Assembly: GCA_024690425.1 (NCBI GenBank)
Contig: JAILCT010000265.1
Coordinates: 10,494-74,493, forward strand
DNA from: Lachnospiraceae bacterium
GTDB lineage: Bacteria > Bacillota_A > Clostridia > Lachnospirales > Lachnospiraceae
Direction: 5' to 3'
DNA length: 64,000 bases
Below, piece after piece: positions 19,315-28,533 of the stretch. The translations under genes were made by a program, and so were the position numbers. Under the pieces are notes generated by a model, which did not search any database, was not told the origin of the DNA, and saw nothing but the letters and a program-made list of their open reading frames with translations. How positions within the stretch are numbered: position 1 is the first letter of the stretch; every line of letters begins with the position of its first letter.

Positions 19315-21222
19315 ATGATTGATATTTATGACATGTTATGGGCGCCTCGCCTTGTCATTAGAGAAGGCGCACAGATTATCAAAAACAGCATAATCAGGAA
19401 GGTCCCAAGGACTGTAAACCTCATCATGGACGATCATGAAGAAGAGCATCTCTATCCGCGTCCGAAGCTCATAAGAGATTCCTATATATCATTAAACGGT
19501 GAATGGGCTTTCTGCCCCGATTGCGATCATGAAGACGATGACCTGTCATCGATTGAATTTGACCGGATAATAAATGTACCATATCCTTTGGAATCGCCTC
19601 TTTCTGGAGTGGGAAGTTCAGAATGCGGCAAGTCTTTTGCCTATATGACTGAATTCTTTATTCCAAGCGGATTTATCAAGGATAGTCTTATACTGCATTT
19701 CCAGGCGGTGGATCAGGAATGCAGGGTATATGTAAACGGAAAGAAAGTATGTGATCATGAAGGCGGATACCTGCCTTTTGAGTGCGACATTACCGATCAT
19801 ATAAAAGCAGGTGAAACAAATGAACTTATCGTAAAGGTGAGGGATGAGCTTAACCCCAGGTTCCCATACGGCAAGCAGACAGAGAAGCCTGAAGGCATGT
19901 GGTATACACAGGTATCCGGGATATGGCAGACGGTATGGATGGAATCATTACCCGGAAAATATGTAAAAAAGGTAACCTGCACCGTTTCTGCCGATGATAT
20001 AGGCAAGGACAGTTCTACGGTAAAGATATTTATAGAGGGAAGCGCCGACAACTATAAGATGACGATATTCGAACCGGGAATAGAAGACGATAAATATCCG
20101 GGGGATGATCTGTCATGTATCTTCCCCGACGACAGAAAGATCCTTAAGGAATGTGTTCTAAAAAAGGGCAATAACCTTATAAGCATTGATGATGCAAGGC
20201 TGTGGACACCACAGGATCCCTATCTTTACAGATTTATCCTTGAAACGGATGAAGACAGAATAGGATCTTATTTTACCCTGTGCTGTGCATCATGCGAGGA
20301 TGTCAATGGCAGAAATAGATTATGCCTGAACCATAAACCGGTCTTTTTCCATGGTATACTTGATCAGGGGTATTTCCCGGATGGGATTTATATTCCGGGA
20401 AGCGACAGGTATTATGAAGATGATATAAGAAACATGAAGGAGCTTGGCTTTAATGTGTTAAGAAAACATATTAAGGTTGAATCCGAGAGGTTTTATTATG
20501 ACTGTGACCGCCTTGGGATGCTTGTGTTCCAGGACATGGTGAATAACGGAGAGTATGATTTTGTAAAACATACGGCCATGCCGACCTTCACGGGACAATG
20601 GAAGGATGACAGGAACATTATCGTTGCCGATGATGTAAAAAAGGGTTTTATTGACAATGCTCTCGGTACCGTACGTCATCTCAGAGGATATAACTGTATC
20701 GTATATTATACAGTGTTTAATGAAGGATGGGGGCAGTTCGAATCTGTAAGGGTCACAGATATCCTACGGCAGGAAGATCCCGACAAGATATATGATACTG
20801 CTTCCGGCTGGTTTAAGCAGGACGATATGGAAGTCGATTCGGATCATTTCTACTTCCATAAGATAAAACATCACAACTGGAAAAGACCTGTAGTAATATC
20901 CGAATGCGGTGGATATTCCATGATGGTAGACGGTCATTCCTATTACCCCGAGAAATCCTACGGTTACGGCAACTGCAAGACAAAAGAAGCATTGACCATG
21001 CGCATCTTTAAGTTGTATGATTATGAAGTGATTCCCAATCTGAGGCATGGTGTATGCGGATGTATATATACTCAGTTGAGTGATGTCGAGAGCGAATACA
21101 ACGGCCTGTATACCTATGACCGTAAGGTGTGCAAGGTAGACATGGATAAAATGAAGGAACTTAAGTATAAGCTGGATAAGGCTTATGAATTCATTACAGA
21201 AGATAAAGCCGGGATCAGATAA
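19315..21222 (+). CDS. Glycoside hydrolase family 2 (beta-galactosidase/beta-glucuronidase-like)
   Basis: A 635-residue GH2 enzyme: jelly-roll sugar-binding domain (about 45-190, starting YPRPKLIRDSYISLNGEWAF), immunoglobulin-like domain, and TIM-barrel catalytic domain (about 330-620). The NEGW motif gives the acid/base Glu470, and ISEC gives the likely nucleophile Glu530. No signal peptide is seen, so it is probably cytosolic, acting on imported oligosaccharides. The exact sugar cannot be told. Start is uncertain: ATG 19315 has no ribosome binding site and lies 8 bases after a TATAAT; ATG 19426 gives a start closer to the family norm. Confidence 0.88.
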   Translation: MIDIYDMLWAPRLVIREGAQIIKNSIIRKVPRTVNLIMDDHEEEHLYPRPKLIRDSYISLNGEWAFCPDCDHEDDDLSSIEFDRIINVPYPLESPLSGVGSSECGKSFAYMTEFFIPSGFIKDSLILHFQAVDQECRVYVNGKKVCDHEGGYLPFECDITDHIKAGETNELIVKVRDELNPRFPYGKQTEKPEGMWYTQVSGIWQTVWMESLPGKYVKKVTCTVSADDIGKDSSTVKIFIEGSADNYKMTIFEPGIEDDKYPGDDLSCIFPDDRKILKECVLKKGNNLISIDDARLWTPQDPYLYRFILETDEDRIGSYFTLCCASCEDVNGRNRLCLNHKPVFFHGILDQGYFPDGIYIPGSDRYYEDDIRNMKELGFNVLRKHIKVESERFYYDCDRLGMLVFQDMVNNGEYDFVKHTAMPTFTGQWKDDRNIIVADDVKKGFIDNALGTVRHLRGYNCIVYYTVFNEGWGQFESVRVTDILRQEDPDKIYDTASGWFKQDDMEVDSDHFYFHKIKHHNWKRPVVISECGGYSMMVDGHSYYPEKSYGYGNCKTKEALTMRIFKLYDYEVIPNLRHGVCGCIYTQLSDVESEYNGLYTYDRKVCKVDMDKMKELKYKLDKAYEFITEDKAGIR

Positions 21223-21241
21223 TATATAGAAAGGAATTCCC

Positions 21242-23092
21242 ATGATAAGAAATAGATTACTGTCAGTAATGATCATTTCCATAAGTGCCCTTGTACTTCT
21301 TTCAGGATGTAAAGATAAGAAAGAGCCGACTCTTCCTGATCCAAAGAATAAAATTGAAGAGACAGAGGAGACAGATAGGGATGAAGTTTCCGATGATAAC
21401 GATGATGAAGCAAACACCCCTGAAGATGATAAGGCTGACGAAACAGAATCGGTAAAGGAATTCAACAAAAAGGCGAGAAAGGCCTTTATGGCTTTTGCCG
21501 GTGATGAAGACCTGTGTGTTTCGGATATTGATGAGAGGGATTACTTCAGGAAGGGTAACAGATACAGCTTATCTGATATCATTGATGACTATCTGAAGAT
21601 CGAAAATCAATACAATCCCGACTATCCTGTGGAATTGTACGATGCAACTTATGCTTACATAGACTGCGGTATGGATGAAAGGATCGAAATGGCTGTCAAC
21701 CTGAATTACGGGACGAACGGATGTGGTGATTACAGCCAGAGGATCTATCTGTTTAAATATGATGATGACGGAGTCCATCTATTTGCGGATGATTTTTACG
21801 GATACCGTGCATTTCTTGAGATAAATGATCACGGGTATGTAAAAAGGTACGGAGCAGGCGGGGCTAGTATTTACGTTTGGGATGATTATTATTTCGACAA
21901 GGATTGCAACAGGATATATCTTTGCGGTGTTAATGAACATATGGGTCTCGAACGCCCTATGATCCCCAAATATTATATAAAGGGCGGTTACAACAGGAGT
22001 GATTATCCTGATGACAATATGGCAGATGGCGGCGGATATGAAGTATATGCTGCTAATTTCAGTGAATGTCCTCAGGTTGATGATCCTGATGCTGATTTTT
22101 ATGAATTATTCTATAAAAACAACATGTATGCCTTCTGTGACAATAATGGAAATCCCGTGAGACCTGAAAAGAATATGATCGAGTTTTATGAGGAAGAAGG
22201 CATCAAGTGGTATGATTACGATGAGCTCAATGAAATGATTGAAAAGCATGAAAAAGAGCTTGGTGTGACAGATGAGTTGAAGAATGCTCCTGAGGCTGAG
22301 TTTTCAAGTCTTATAGATGAAGGTATTCTTGATCATGAATTCTCAAGGGCAAAAGCAGATGAAGCTGAAGAAGAGGAATCCTATGATGTTGTTGAGACGA
22401 TACATGTCTCAGATGTGAATTCCAAGCCATTTATTTCTTCGCTTGCTGATAAGGGGCATGAATACAGTAAGGTGTCGCTCAAGCAGGTTTCTTGTACCGA
22501 AAATGAGATAATTGACACGGAAGACTGGTTCAGAAGGGCCGGCTTCAATCCACCCGGCAACAATTCAGTTGATGAAAAATACACATATGTTTTAACCGGT
22601 GATAAGGGCTACGGCACCATGTCTGTTGTTGAGATATCAGACAGGGAGACCGGCAGGCTTAAGTATCGTTTTGATTTTTCTGACCTCTTATATGCCAATG
22701 GCTATGAGGGCAATGATTTTGTCGACAGGGGCGTCCGCCACTGCTTCATAACAGATGATCATCTGTATGTGAGCATATATCATACGACTTATGCAGAATC
22801 ATGTCCTGACAATGCATTCATAATGTGTATAGATATAAATTCAGGTGAGACCATATGGGTATCTGACAAGCTTACATCCAACTCGGGGAATTTCGTACGT
22901 TGGGGTGACAATATAATAACAGGTTATGGTTTCACGGCTGAAGATGATTATATTTATATCCTTAACAGGTATACCGGAGAAGTGACGGATAAGATAAAGG
23001 TAAAGAAGAGTCCTGACTATTTTGCCTTTGTGGATGGAAAGCTGTGGGTCAGAACATACAGTTATGACTACGTATTTGATATTATTGACTGA
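21242..23092 (+). CDS. Lipoprotein with C-terminal PQQ-like propeller repeats
   Basis: A 616-residue secreted lipoprotein. The signal peptide ends in the lipobox LLSGC (Cys at about 22), followed by a Lys/Glu/Asp-rich spacer. The middle (about 80-350) is a Tyr/Asp-rich domain that I do not recognise. The C-terminal 200 residues contain repeats of the kind IDINSGETIWVSD and LNRYTGEVTDKI, typical of PQQ-like beta-propeller blades. It lies 19 bases after the GH2 gene with AGAAAGGAAT as ribosome binding site, so the two may be co-transcribed. Function unknown; propellers of this kind often bind proteins or glycans. Confidence 0.75.
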   Translation: MIRNRLLSVMIISISALVLLSGCKDKKEPTLPDPKNKIEETEETDRDEVSDDNDDEANTPEDDKADETESVKEFNKKARKAFMAFAGDEDLCVSDIDERDYFRKGNRYSLSDIIDDYLKIENQYNPDYPVELYDATYAYIDCGMDERIEMAVNLNYGTNGCGDYSQRIYLFKYDDDGVHLFADDFYGYRAFLEINDHGYVKRYGAGGASIYVWDDYYFDKDCNRIYLCGVNEHMGLERPMIPKYYIKGGYNRSDYPDDNMADGGGYEVYAANFSECPQVDDPDADFYELFYKNNMYAFCDNNGNPVRPEKNMIEFYEEEGIKWYDYDELNEMIEKHEKELGVTDELKNAPEAEFSSLIDEGILDHEFSRAKADEAEEEESYDVVETIHVSDVNSKPFISSLADKGHEYSKVSLKQVSCTENEIIDTEDWFRRAGFNPPGNNSVDEKYTYVLTGDKGYGTMSVVEISDRETGRLKYRFDFSDLLYANGYEGNDFVDRGVRHCFITDDHLYVSIYHTTYAESCPDNAFIMCIDINSGETIWVSDKLTSNSGNFVRWGDNIITGYGFTAEDDYIYILNRYTGEVTDKIKVKKSPDYFAFVDGKLWVRTYSYDYVFDIID

Positions 23093-23142
23093 CTTTGGCT
23101 TATACAGCCTGTAAGAACACAGAACACTATAGGGAGTTATAA

Positions 23143-23433
23143 ATGAGAGAACTTAATGAGATAAGAAAAGATATAGAGAGTATCGACAAGGACATGGCAA
23201 GCCTTTTTGAGAAAAGGATGAAATGCTCGGTTGAGATAGCGGATTACAAGAGTGCCAACGGGATACCTATACTGGATACGGGGCGCGAGAAGAAGCTCCT
23301 TGAGAAAAATGAAGCTTATATAAATGATGACAGCATAAAACCTTATTACATCAAATTCATGCAGAATATAATGGATATATCCAAGCTGTATCAGCATAAA
23401 CTGATCGATGAGAAACAAACAGGAAGGTCTTGA
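23143..23433 (+). CDS. Chorismate mutase, AroQ class
   Basis: Converts chorismate to prephenate, the branch to phenylalanine and tyrosine. It is a 96-residue all-helical single domain. Catalytic-type residues fit the family: Arg in ELNEIRKDIESID, Lys in IADYKSANG, and the conserved ILDTGREKKLL stretch. TAGGGAG is the ribosome binding site. Its stop overlaps the following aroQ start region, and tyrA follows. Confidence 0.93.
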   Translation: MRELNEIRKDIESIDKDMASLFEKRMKCSVEIADYKSANGIPILDTGREKKLLEKNEAYINDDSIKPYYIKFMQNIMDISKLYQHKLIDEKQTGRS

Positions 23434-23876
23434 TGATGAAGATTCGTATTATAAACGGTCCGAATATAAATATGCTCGGCATAAGGGAACCTGACATATA
23501 TGGGAAGACAACCTATGATGATCTTACCGGGATGATCATGGATCATGCGAAGAAAACAGGCATTGAAGTAGAAGTCATGCAGAGTAATCACGAGGGTGAT
23601 CTTGTCGATATGATCCAGGACTGCTACGGGAAGATTGATGGTATAGTGATCAATCCGGGAGCTTACACACATACCTCGGTTGCGATACTTGATGCCCTTA
23701 AAGCAGTAAGCATACCTGCGGTTGAAGTACATATATCCAAGGTTGATGAGCGTGAAGATTTCAGACAGATAAGCTATATCAGAAAAGCCTGTGTTAAAAC
23801 GATCACAGGACATGGGGTTAACGGATATCTTGAGGCGATAGATCATCTGATATCAAGAGAGGATGGCAAGAGATAA
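23433..23876 (+). CDS. aroQ: 3-dehydroquinate dehydratase, type II
   Basis: Third step of the shikimate pathway (3-dehydroquinate to 3-dehydroshikimate). About 147 residues. Signatures: INGPNINMLGIREPDIYG at the start (catalytic Tyr in DIYG), SNHEGDLVD, INPGAYTHTSVAILDAL, and EVHISKVDEREDFR. AGGAAGG (23421-23427) serves ATG 23433 or ATG 23436. The first ATG overlaps the TGA of the chorismate mutase gene. Confidence 0.95.
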   Translation: MMKIRIINGPNINMLGIREPDIYGKTTYDDLTGMIMDHAKKTGIEVEVMQSNHEGDLVDMIQDCYGKIDGIVINPGAYTHTSVAILDALKAVSIPAVEVHISKVDEREDFRQISYIRKACVKTITGHGVNGYLEAIDHLISREDGKR

Positions 23877-23879
23877 AAT

Positions 23880-24734
23880 ATGGAATGGATAAACAAAAGT
23901 AAGGTACTGATAGTAGGCCTGGGCCTTATGGGCGGGAGTTATGCCAAGGCACTTAAGAGACTGGGCTATACGGTTTATGCGATAGATTCAAGGAGCGAAG
24001 CGATTACTTATGCCCTTGAAAATCATATAATTGACCAAGGCGCAGACAATGCTGATCCCGATCTTATCAAAGAGGCAGATACCATCATCTTCGCTCTGTA
24101 TCCCAAAATAATAGTTAAATGGATAGAAGAGAACCAGAAGTTCTTCAAGCCCGGGATAATCATTACAGATGTGACGGGTATAAAGGATAAGATCGTTTAT
24201 GAGATCCAGAACGTATTAAGAGAAGATGTTGAATTTATAGCTGCTCATCCCATGGCAGGCCGGGAAGTATGCGGTGTTGAGAATGCGGATGAGAGGATAT
24301 TCCTTAACGCGAACTATATCGTGGTACCTACTGATAAGAACAGCGAGGAAGCGATAGAATGGTGCAGGAATCTGGGGCAGATACTTGGTTTTTCACGTGT
24401 GTCAGTTCTGTCGCCGCAGGAGCATGACAGGATGATTGCCTATGTATCACAATTGACACACTGCATTGCCGTTGCTCTTATGACTACGCATGATAACAGG
24501 CATCTGGCGGATTATACGGGAGATTCTTTCAGGGATCTTACAAGGATAGCAAGGATAAATGAAGATATGTGGAGTGAACTCTTCTTCATGAACAAGGATA
24601 AGCTTGTTGATGAGATCGATGCCTTCCGGGGCGAACTAAAGGTAATAAGAGACAGTATAGTAAATGAAGATGCTAAGACCCTTAAGGACAAGATGAGGCT
24701 GTCAACCAGGAGAAGGCAGAATTTTGATAAATAA
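23880..24734 (+). CDS. tyrA: Prephenate dehydrogenase
   Basis: Oxidises prephenate to 4-hydroxyphenylpyruvate for tyrosine. The 284 residues have an N-terminal Rossmann fold (VLIVGLGLMGGSYAKAL), followed by a helical domain with AHPMAGRE and the substrate-binding YVSQLTHCIA. No C-terminal ACT domain is present, unlike some longer Firmicutes TyrA proteins (about 370 residues), so feedback control by tyrosine through ACT is unlikely. It lies 3 bases after aroQ. Confidence 0.94.
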   Translation: MEWINKSKVLIVGLGLMGGSYAKALKRLGYTVYAIDSRSEAITYALENHIIDQGADNADPDLIKEADTIIFALYPKIIVKWIEENQKFFKPGIIITDVTGIKDKIVYEIQNVLREDVEFIAAHPMAGREVCGVENADERIFLNANYIVVPTDKNSEEAIEWCRNLGQILGFSRVSVLSPQEHDRMIAYVSQLTHCIAVALMTTHDNRHLADYTGDSFRDLTRIARINEDMWSELFFMNKDKLVDEIDAFRGELKVIRDSIVNEDAKTLKDKMRLSTRRRQNFDK

Positions 24735-24772
24735 TATCTGTTTATAAATGCGGTATCAATATAGATACACGC

Positions 24773-24805
24773 CCATAATATATTAACTTTTAAACGTATC
24801 AATAT
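24773..24805 (+). promoter_or_regulatory. Putative ECF-sigma promoter, copy 1 (sigma/anti-sigma operon)
   Basis: CCATAA (24773-24778), 16 bases, CGTATC (24795-24800), then AATAT. The same pair recurs before the vWA lipoprotein and before the M16C protease. It lies 22 bases before the ECF sigma gene, as expected for autoregulation. Confidence 0.7.
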
Positions 24806-24822
24806 TAAGGACAGGACTGTTT

Positions 24823-25377
24823 ATGACTGACGAACAATTCAATGCGGCCATGTACCGCATGCGCAGCAAGGACAAGTCCGCCCTTAAGGAAGTGTATGAA
24901 GAATACATATCCTTTATCTACCACACGATCCTGAATATCGTTAACAGTAAGGAAAATGCTGAAGATCTGACCAGCGAATTCTTTATAAAGCTGTGGGAGA
25001 AGGCGGACAACTACAAAGAAGGAAACGGTCATCGCGGATATCTTGCAACAATAGCGAGAAACATGGCGATAGACCACATGCGAAAACATAAGAGGGAAGA
25101 CTTGAGTCCCGGGATCAGTGAGGACGAGGAGATTCCCGATGAACTTGAGCTTTTAAGCGATCCGGATGGGACACCGGAAGATCAGGTTGTCGAAGAGCTG
25201 TCTGTGGAGGAAGCCCTCTCAAGGCTAAAGCCCGTATACAGACAGATAATCACGATGAAGGTCCTTTCGGATATGACCTTTAAGGAAATATCCGAAGTCA
25301 TGCAGATGCCGATGGGGACAGTAACATGGAACTATCAGCAGGCAATAAAAATCTTAAGGAGGTTCGGATATGAATAA
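24823..25377 (+). CDS. ECF-type RNA polymerase sigma factor
   Basis: A 184-residue sigma-70 factor of the extracytoplasmic-function group. Region 2 (about 10-95) carries AEDLTSEFFIKLWEKADNY and the GHRGYLATIARNMAIDHMRK stretch that reads the -10 box. Region 4 (about 125-182) carries LKPVYRQIITMKVL, then MTFKEISEVMQMPMGTVTW, the -35 reading helix-turn-helix. Regions 1 and 3 are absent, as usual. The gene overlaps the next one by 8 bases, the common sigma/anti-sigma arrangement. Confidence 0.95.
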   Translation: MTDEQFNAAMYRMRSKDKSALKEVYEEYISFIYHTILNIVNSKENAEDLTSEFFIKLWEKADNYKEGNGHRGYLATIARNMAIDHMRKHKREDLSPGISEDEEIPDELELLSDPDGTPEDQVVEELSVEEALSRLKPVYRQIITMKVLSDMTFKEISEVMQMPMGTVTWNYQQAIKILRRFGYE

Positions 25378-26344
25378 GAATTTTGAAATTGAATATAAAA
25401 AATATGCCGATTCAGCTGTTCCGGATCTCTGGTCAAGGATCGAGGCAGGAGTTGATGCTTATGAAAACAGCATTAAGAACAGAGATGCCGGATCCGAAGA
25501 GACAAAAACAGATAAGATCGTTAATATAGAAGACTACAACAGAAAATCAGAGAATGAAACAACCGGTAAGGCAGATAAAACCGGATCGGAAGCCACAGTA
25601 AAAAGAGGAGGTAAAAGGAATTATAAACCGTATTTTGGTGCTCTCGCTGCAGCAGCCTGCATGTTCCTTGTCGTGGTGGTAATGAAGAATGTGATAAGTT
25701 CTTCCAATTCCATGACAAGTGCCGAGAGTGCTGCCGCACCTGCGGCAATGGATTCGGCACCCGCACCTGTGGAAGAAGCGGCAGAGCCCATGTCAGAAGC
25801 AGTTGGCGAGGCTTCGGATACAGCAGGTACATATGAAGCGGACGCGGAAGAAGCATACGAGGAAGCTTCTGAATATTCTGCCGATGCATCCGCCGATGAG
25901 AGCCCTGCCTATGAGGCCGAAGAATCAGCTCCCATGGAGGAAGCTCCGGTCACCGAAGGAGCATCCACATATGGTCCGGATGTCCTTGGTGAAGAAGTTG
26001 ACGGTTCAAACAGCTTTGGCATACAAAGTGCTGCAAATAAGGATCGCACTAAAGAACAACAGAAAAGTGCTGCCACAAATTCAGAAGCCGATGAAATAAA
26101 GCTTGTGTGTGAACCGGAAGATCTTGCAGACCTTAAGGGGGAAGGAACTTTCAAGGCTAAGGTCACCGATCCGCTGGATTCGCATGTTAAGAAGGGCGAT
26201 GAGATCACCGTTAATGTCCCGGAAGATGGGAATGCATCGTTGTTCAGTGCCCTCATCGACAATAAGAGTACAGAACTTACGCTTATATTACATGAAGAGG
26301 AAGACGGAACATACACACTTATATCTACAGAAATAAAAAAATAA
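25370..26344 (+). CDS. Probable membrane anti-sigma factor with acidic extracytosolic domain
   Basis: A 324-residue protein with one membrane segment (about 86-108). The N-terminal cytosolic part contains YADSAVPDLWSRIEAGVDAY, a pattern seen at the start of Lachnospiraceae anti-sigma-like proteins; no HxxxCxxC zinc motif is seen. Outside the membrane is a long Ala/Glu/Ser/Pro low-complexity region (about 115-225), then a small folded domain (about 240-324). The role is inferred from the 8-base overlap with the sigma gene and the topology. How the signal releases the sigma factor cannot be seen. Confidence 0.75.
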   Translation: MNKNFEIEYKKYADSAVPDLWSRIEAGVDAYENSIKNRDAGSEETKTDKIVNIEDYNRKSENETTGKADKTGSEATVKRGGKRNYKPYFGALAAAACMFLVVVVMKNVISSSNSMTSAESAAAPAAMDSAPAPVEEAAEPMSEAVGEASDTAGTYEADAEEAYEEASEYSADASADESPAYEAEESAPMEEAPVTEGASTYGPDVLGEEVDGSNSFGIQSAANKDRTKEQQKSAATNSEADEIKLVCEPEDLADLKGEGTFKAKVTDPLDSHVKKGDEITVNVPEDGNASLFSALIDNKSTELTLILHEEEDGTYTLISTEIKK

Positions 26345-26360
26345 ATTTTTTTTAAAAAGT

Positions 26361-26394
26361 CCATAAAAATAATATCCTCCCTTCGTATCTATAT
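26361..26394 (+). promoter_or_regulatory. Putative ECF-sigma promoter, copy 2 (vWA lipoprotein)
   Basis: CCATAA (26361-26366), 17 bases, CGTATC (26384-26389), then TATAT. It lies in the gap between the anti-sigma gene and the vWA lipoprotein, giving the latter its own start. Confidence 0.7.
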
Positions 26395-26457
26395 CAGAAG
26401 CGCTTACTAAGGTAACTGAAAATGCTGATGATTAGGATAAATAGGGAGGATTTTATT

Positions 26458-28365
26458 ATGAAGAAAATGTATGTTAAGAGATTACTGGCAGGGTTAACGG
26501 TTATGTCACTTCTTTCGGGATCGGTTTCAGGATGCGGCATGAACATGACAGGAGCCGCTCCGGCTGCCGCAACAGAATCAGCCGCAACAGAATCAGCCGC
26601 AAACGATACGGCAGCAACGGCAGCTTCGGATGAAGCTTACAATGAAGTATATGAAGAGGCACCTGCAGAAGAATATGAAGAGAATGCAGACTACGAAACC
26701 GAAGAAGCAGATGAGGCATTATACGATATTGCTGTTGAGAACAGCATAAATGCCGGCAACGGATATGCCGCAAGTGAGAAGGCTGCGGCCGGAACCTATC
26801 TTGATGCTGCATACGACAACAGCAGGTCTTATGAACAGAGCAGCAGGAAACAGAACAGCGATGATACTTATCTTACTTCAATATATGACTATGATGAAGA
26901 TGAGTATTATTCGGACGAAGAGTACGCTGATCTTACCGAACAGGGCTATAAGTCGGTTGTTAAGGCTCCGCTGTCAACCTTTGCGGCAGATGTGGATACT
27001 GCATCCTACTCTAACTTAAGGAGATTGATCGCTGACGGTTATTCGGTTTACAACCTTCCGCAGAACTCTGTCAGGATCGAGGAACTGATAAACTACTTTA
27101 ATTACAATTATGATGAGCCTAAGGGCAGCGATCCCTTCTCGGTAAATACGACCCTTTCGGCATGTCCCTGGAATAAGGATGCAATGCTCCTTTCATTGGG
27201 ACTTAAGACCGAGGATATTGATTTTACCGATACACCGGATTCAAACCTTGTATTCTTAATAGATGTCTCCGGATCAATGGCCGATTACGACAAGCTGCCC
27301 CTGCTTCAGGAAGCCTTCTGCATGCTTGTTGATGAGCTTTCCGATAAGGACAGGGTAAGTATAGTCACCTATGCTAACGGAGTGGATACGGTATTAAGCG
27401 GTGAGAAGGGCTCAAACGGAAGGAAGATAAAGATGGCCATAAACAACCTCTTCGCAGGCGGCGGTACAAACGGTGGTGAAGGCATACAGACCGCTTATAA
27501 GCTTGCTGAGAAGAATTTCATAAAGGGTGGAAACAACAGGGTCATTCTTGCTACAGACGGTGACCTTAACATAGGACTTACATCCGTTGATGAACTTGAG
27601 GACCTTATAAGCTTAGAGAAGGAGAGCGGTGTTTATCTGTCGGTCCTTGGCTTCGGAAGTGGTAACCTTAAGGACAACAGGATGGAAGCACTGGCAGATA
27701 AGGGCAACGGTAATTATTCATACATTGATTCCGTTAAGGAAGCCCAAAAGGTGATGGTGGATGAATTAAGCTCCAATCTTCTTACGGTATGCAAGGATGT
27801 CAAGCTTCAGGTGGAATTCAACCCGGAAGTGATAAGGGGTTACAGGCTTCTTGGTTATTCTGACAGGGTTATGAAGAATAAGGACTTTAATGATGATAAG
27901 AAGGACGGCGGTGAGATAGGGGCAGGCCATGAAGTTACGGCGTTATACGAGCTTATACCTGTCAATAGCGACACTATATGCTTCGGCGACGATGATGTGG
28001 ATGTTGATTCCCTTAAGTATGCCGATGAATTCAGGCGGGCCGGCAAAAAGAGCAGCAAAAAGAATTATAAATATGATACTATCTCATCAGATGCAGAAAT
28101 GCTTACACTGAGCATAAGGTATAAGAAGCCTTCTGAGGATAAGAGCAATCTGCTGACTTACCCTGTAAGGTTGGATGAATATACCTACTCGCCTTCGGAT
28201 GACTTCCTCTTCCAGAGTGCGGTTGCGGAATTCGGTCTCATAGCATCCAATTCAGCCCACAAGGGCGATGCGGATATTGATAACGTGATCGACCGCCTTA
28301 AGGGCATCCGCCTGAATGATGAATACAAGGCAGAGTTCCTCGAACTTGTAAGAGAAGCAAGGTAG
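26458..28365 (+). CDS. von Willebrand factor A domain lipoprotein, YfbK-like
   Basis: A 635-residue lipoprotein. The signal peptide ends in a lipobox (VSGC, Cys at about 27), followed by an acidic Ala/Glu/Tyr low-complexity stretch (about 35-115). The YfbK-type N-terminal domain (STFAADVDTASYSNLRRLI) follows, then a vWA domain with the metal site DVSGSM (Asp269, Ser271, Ser273) and ATDGDLNIG. The C-terminal part fits the DUF3520-like region. GGGAGG about 9 bases before ATG 26458 decides the start; an upstream in-frame ATG at 26422 has no such site. Function is unproven; vWA lipoproteins usually bind other proteins. Confidence 0.88.
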   Translation: MKKMYVKRLLAGLTVMSLLSGSVSGCGMNMTGAAPAAATESAATESAANDTAATAASDEAYNEVYEEAPAEEYEENADYETEEADEALYDIAVENSINAGNGYAASEKAAAGTYLDAAYDNSRSYEQSSRKQNSDDTYLTSIYDYDEDEYYSDEEYADLTEQGYKSVVKAPLSTFAADVDTASYSNLRRLIADGYSVYNLPQNSVRIEELINYFNYNYDEPKGSDPFSVNTTLSACPWNKDAMLLSLGLKTEDIDFTDTPDSNLVFLIDVSGSMADYDKLPLLQEAFCMLVDELSDKDRVSIVTYANGVDTVLSGEKGSNGRKIKMAINNLFAGGGTNGGEGIQTAYKLAEKNFIKGGNNRVILATDGDLNIGLTSVDELEDLISLEKESGVYLSVLGFGSGNLKDNRMEALADKGNGNYSYIDSVKEAQKVMVDELSSNLLTVCKDVKLQVEFNPEVIRGYRLLGYSDRVMKNKDFNDDKKDGGEIGAGHEVTALYELIPVNSDTICFGDDDVDVDSLKYADEFRRAGKKSSKKNYKYDTISSDAEMLTLSIRYKKPSEDKSNLLTYPVRLDEYTYSPSDDFLFQSAVAEFGLIASNSAHKGDADIDNVIDRLKGIRLNDEYKAEFLELVREAR

Positions 28366-28381
28366 AAGTAAAACAAATTAA

Positions 28382-28445
28382 TATGTTAACGAAAGAATAC
28401 CTGTCGAATATCGTGATGATCGGCAGGTATTCTTTCGTTAACATA
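28382..28445. repeat. 26-bp inverted repeat, large stem-loop after the vWA gene
   Basis: Bases 28382-28407 pair with 28420-28445 around a 12-base loop, with one G-U pair (28404 with 28423). The stem contains TTAACGAAAGAATACCTG and its complement. It starts 17 bases after the vWA stop codon. No T run follows, but the stem itself has A- and T-rich stretches, so it may end or stabilise transcripts. Confidence 0.75.
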
Positions 28446-28533
28446 AAGGTTATAGGAAAAAACTATATCACAAATGATTAAAGTATAGAGTAAAATCAAT
28501 AATATAAGGTAATCCATAATGGAGGTGTAAATT

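Noticed and set aside
24751..24762. CGGTATCAATAT just upstream of copy 1 as a second ECF -10 box
   Set aside because: It differs from CGTATC by an inserted G and has no matching -35 element.
28484..28515. A flagellar-type sigma promoter before the chemoreceptor
   Set aside because: TAAA is present but the downstream half does not resemble GCCGATAA.
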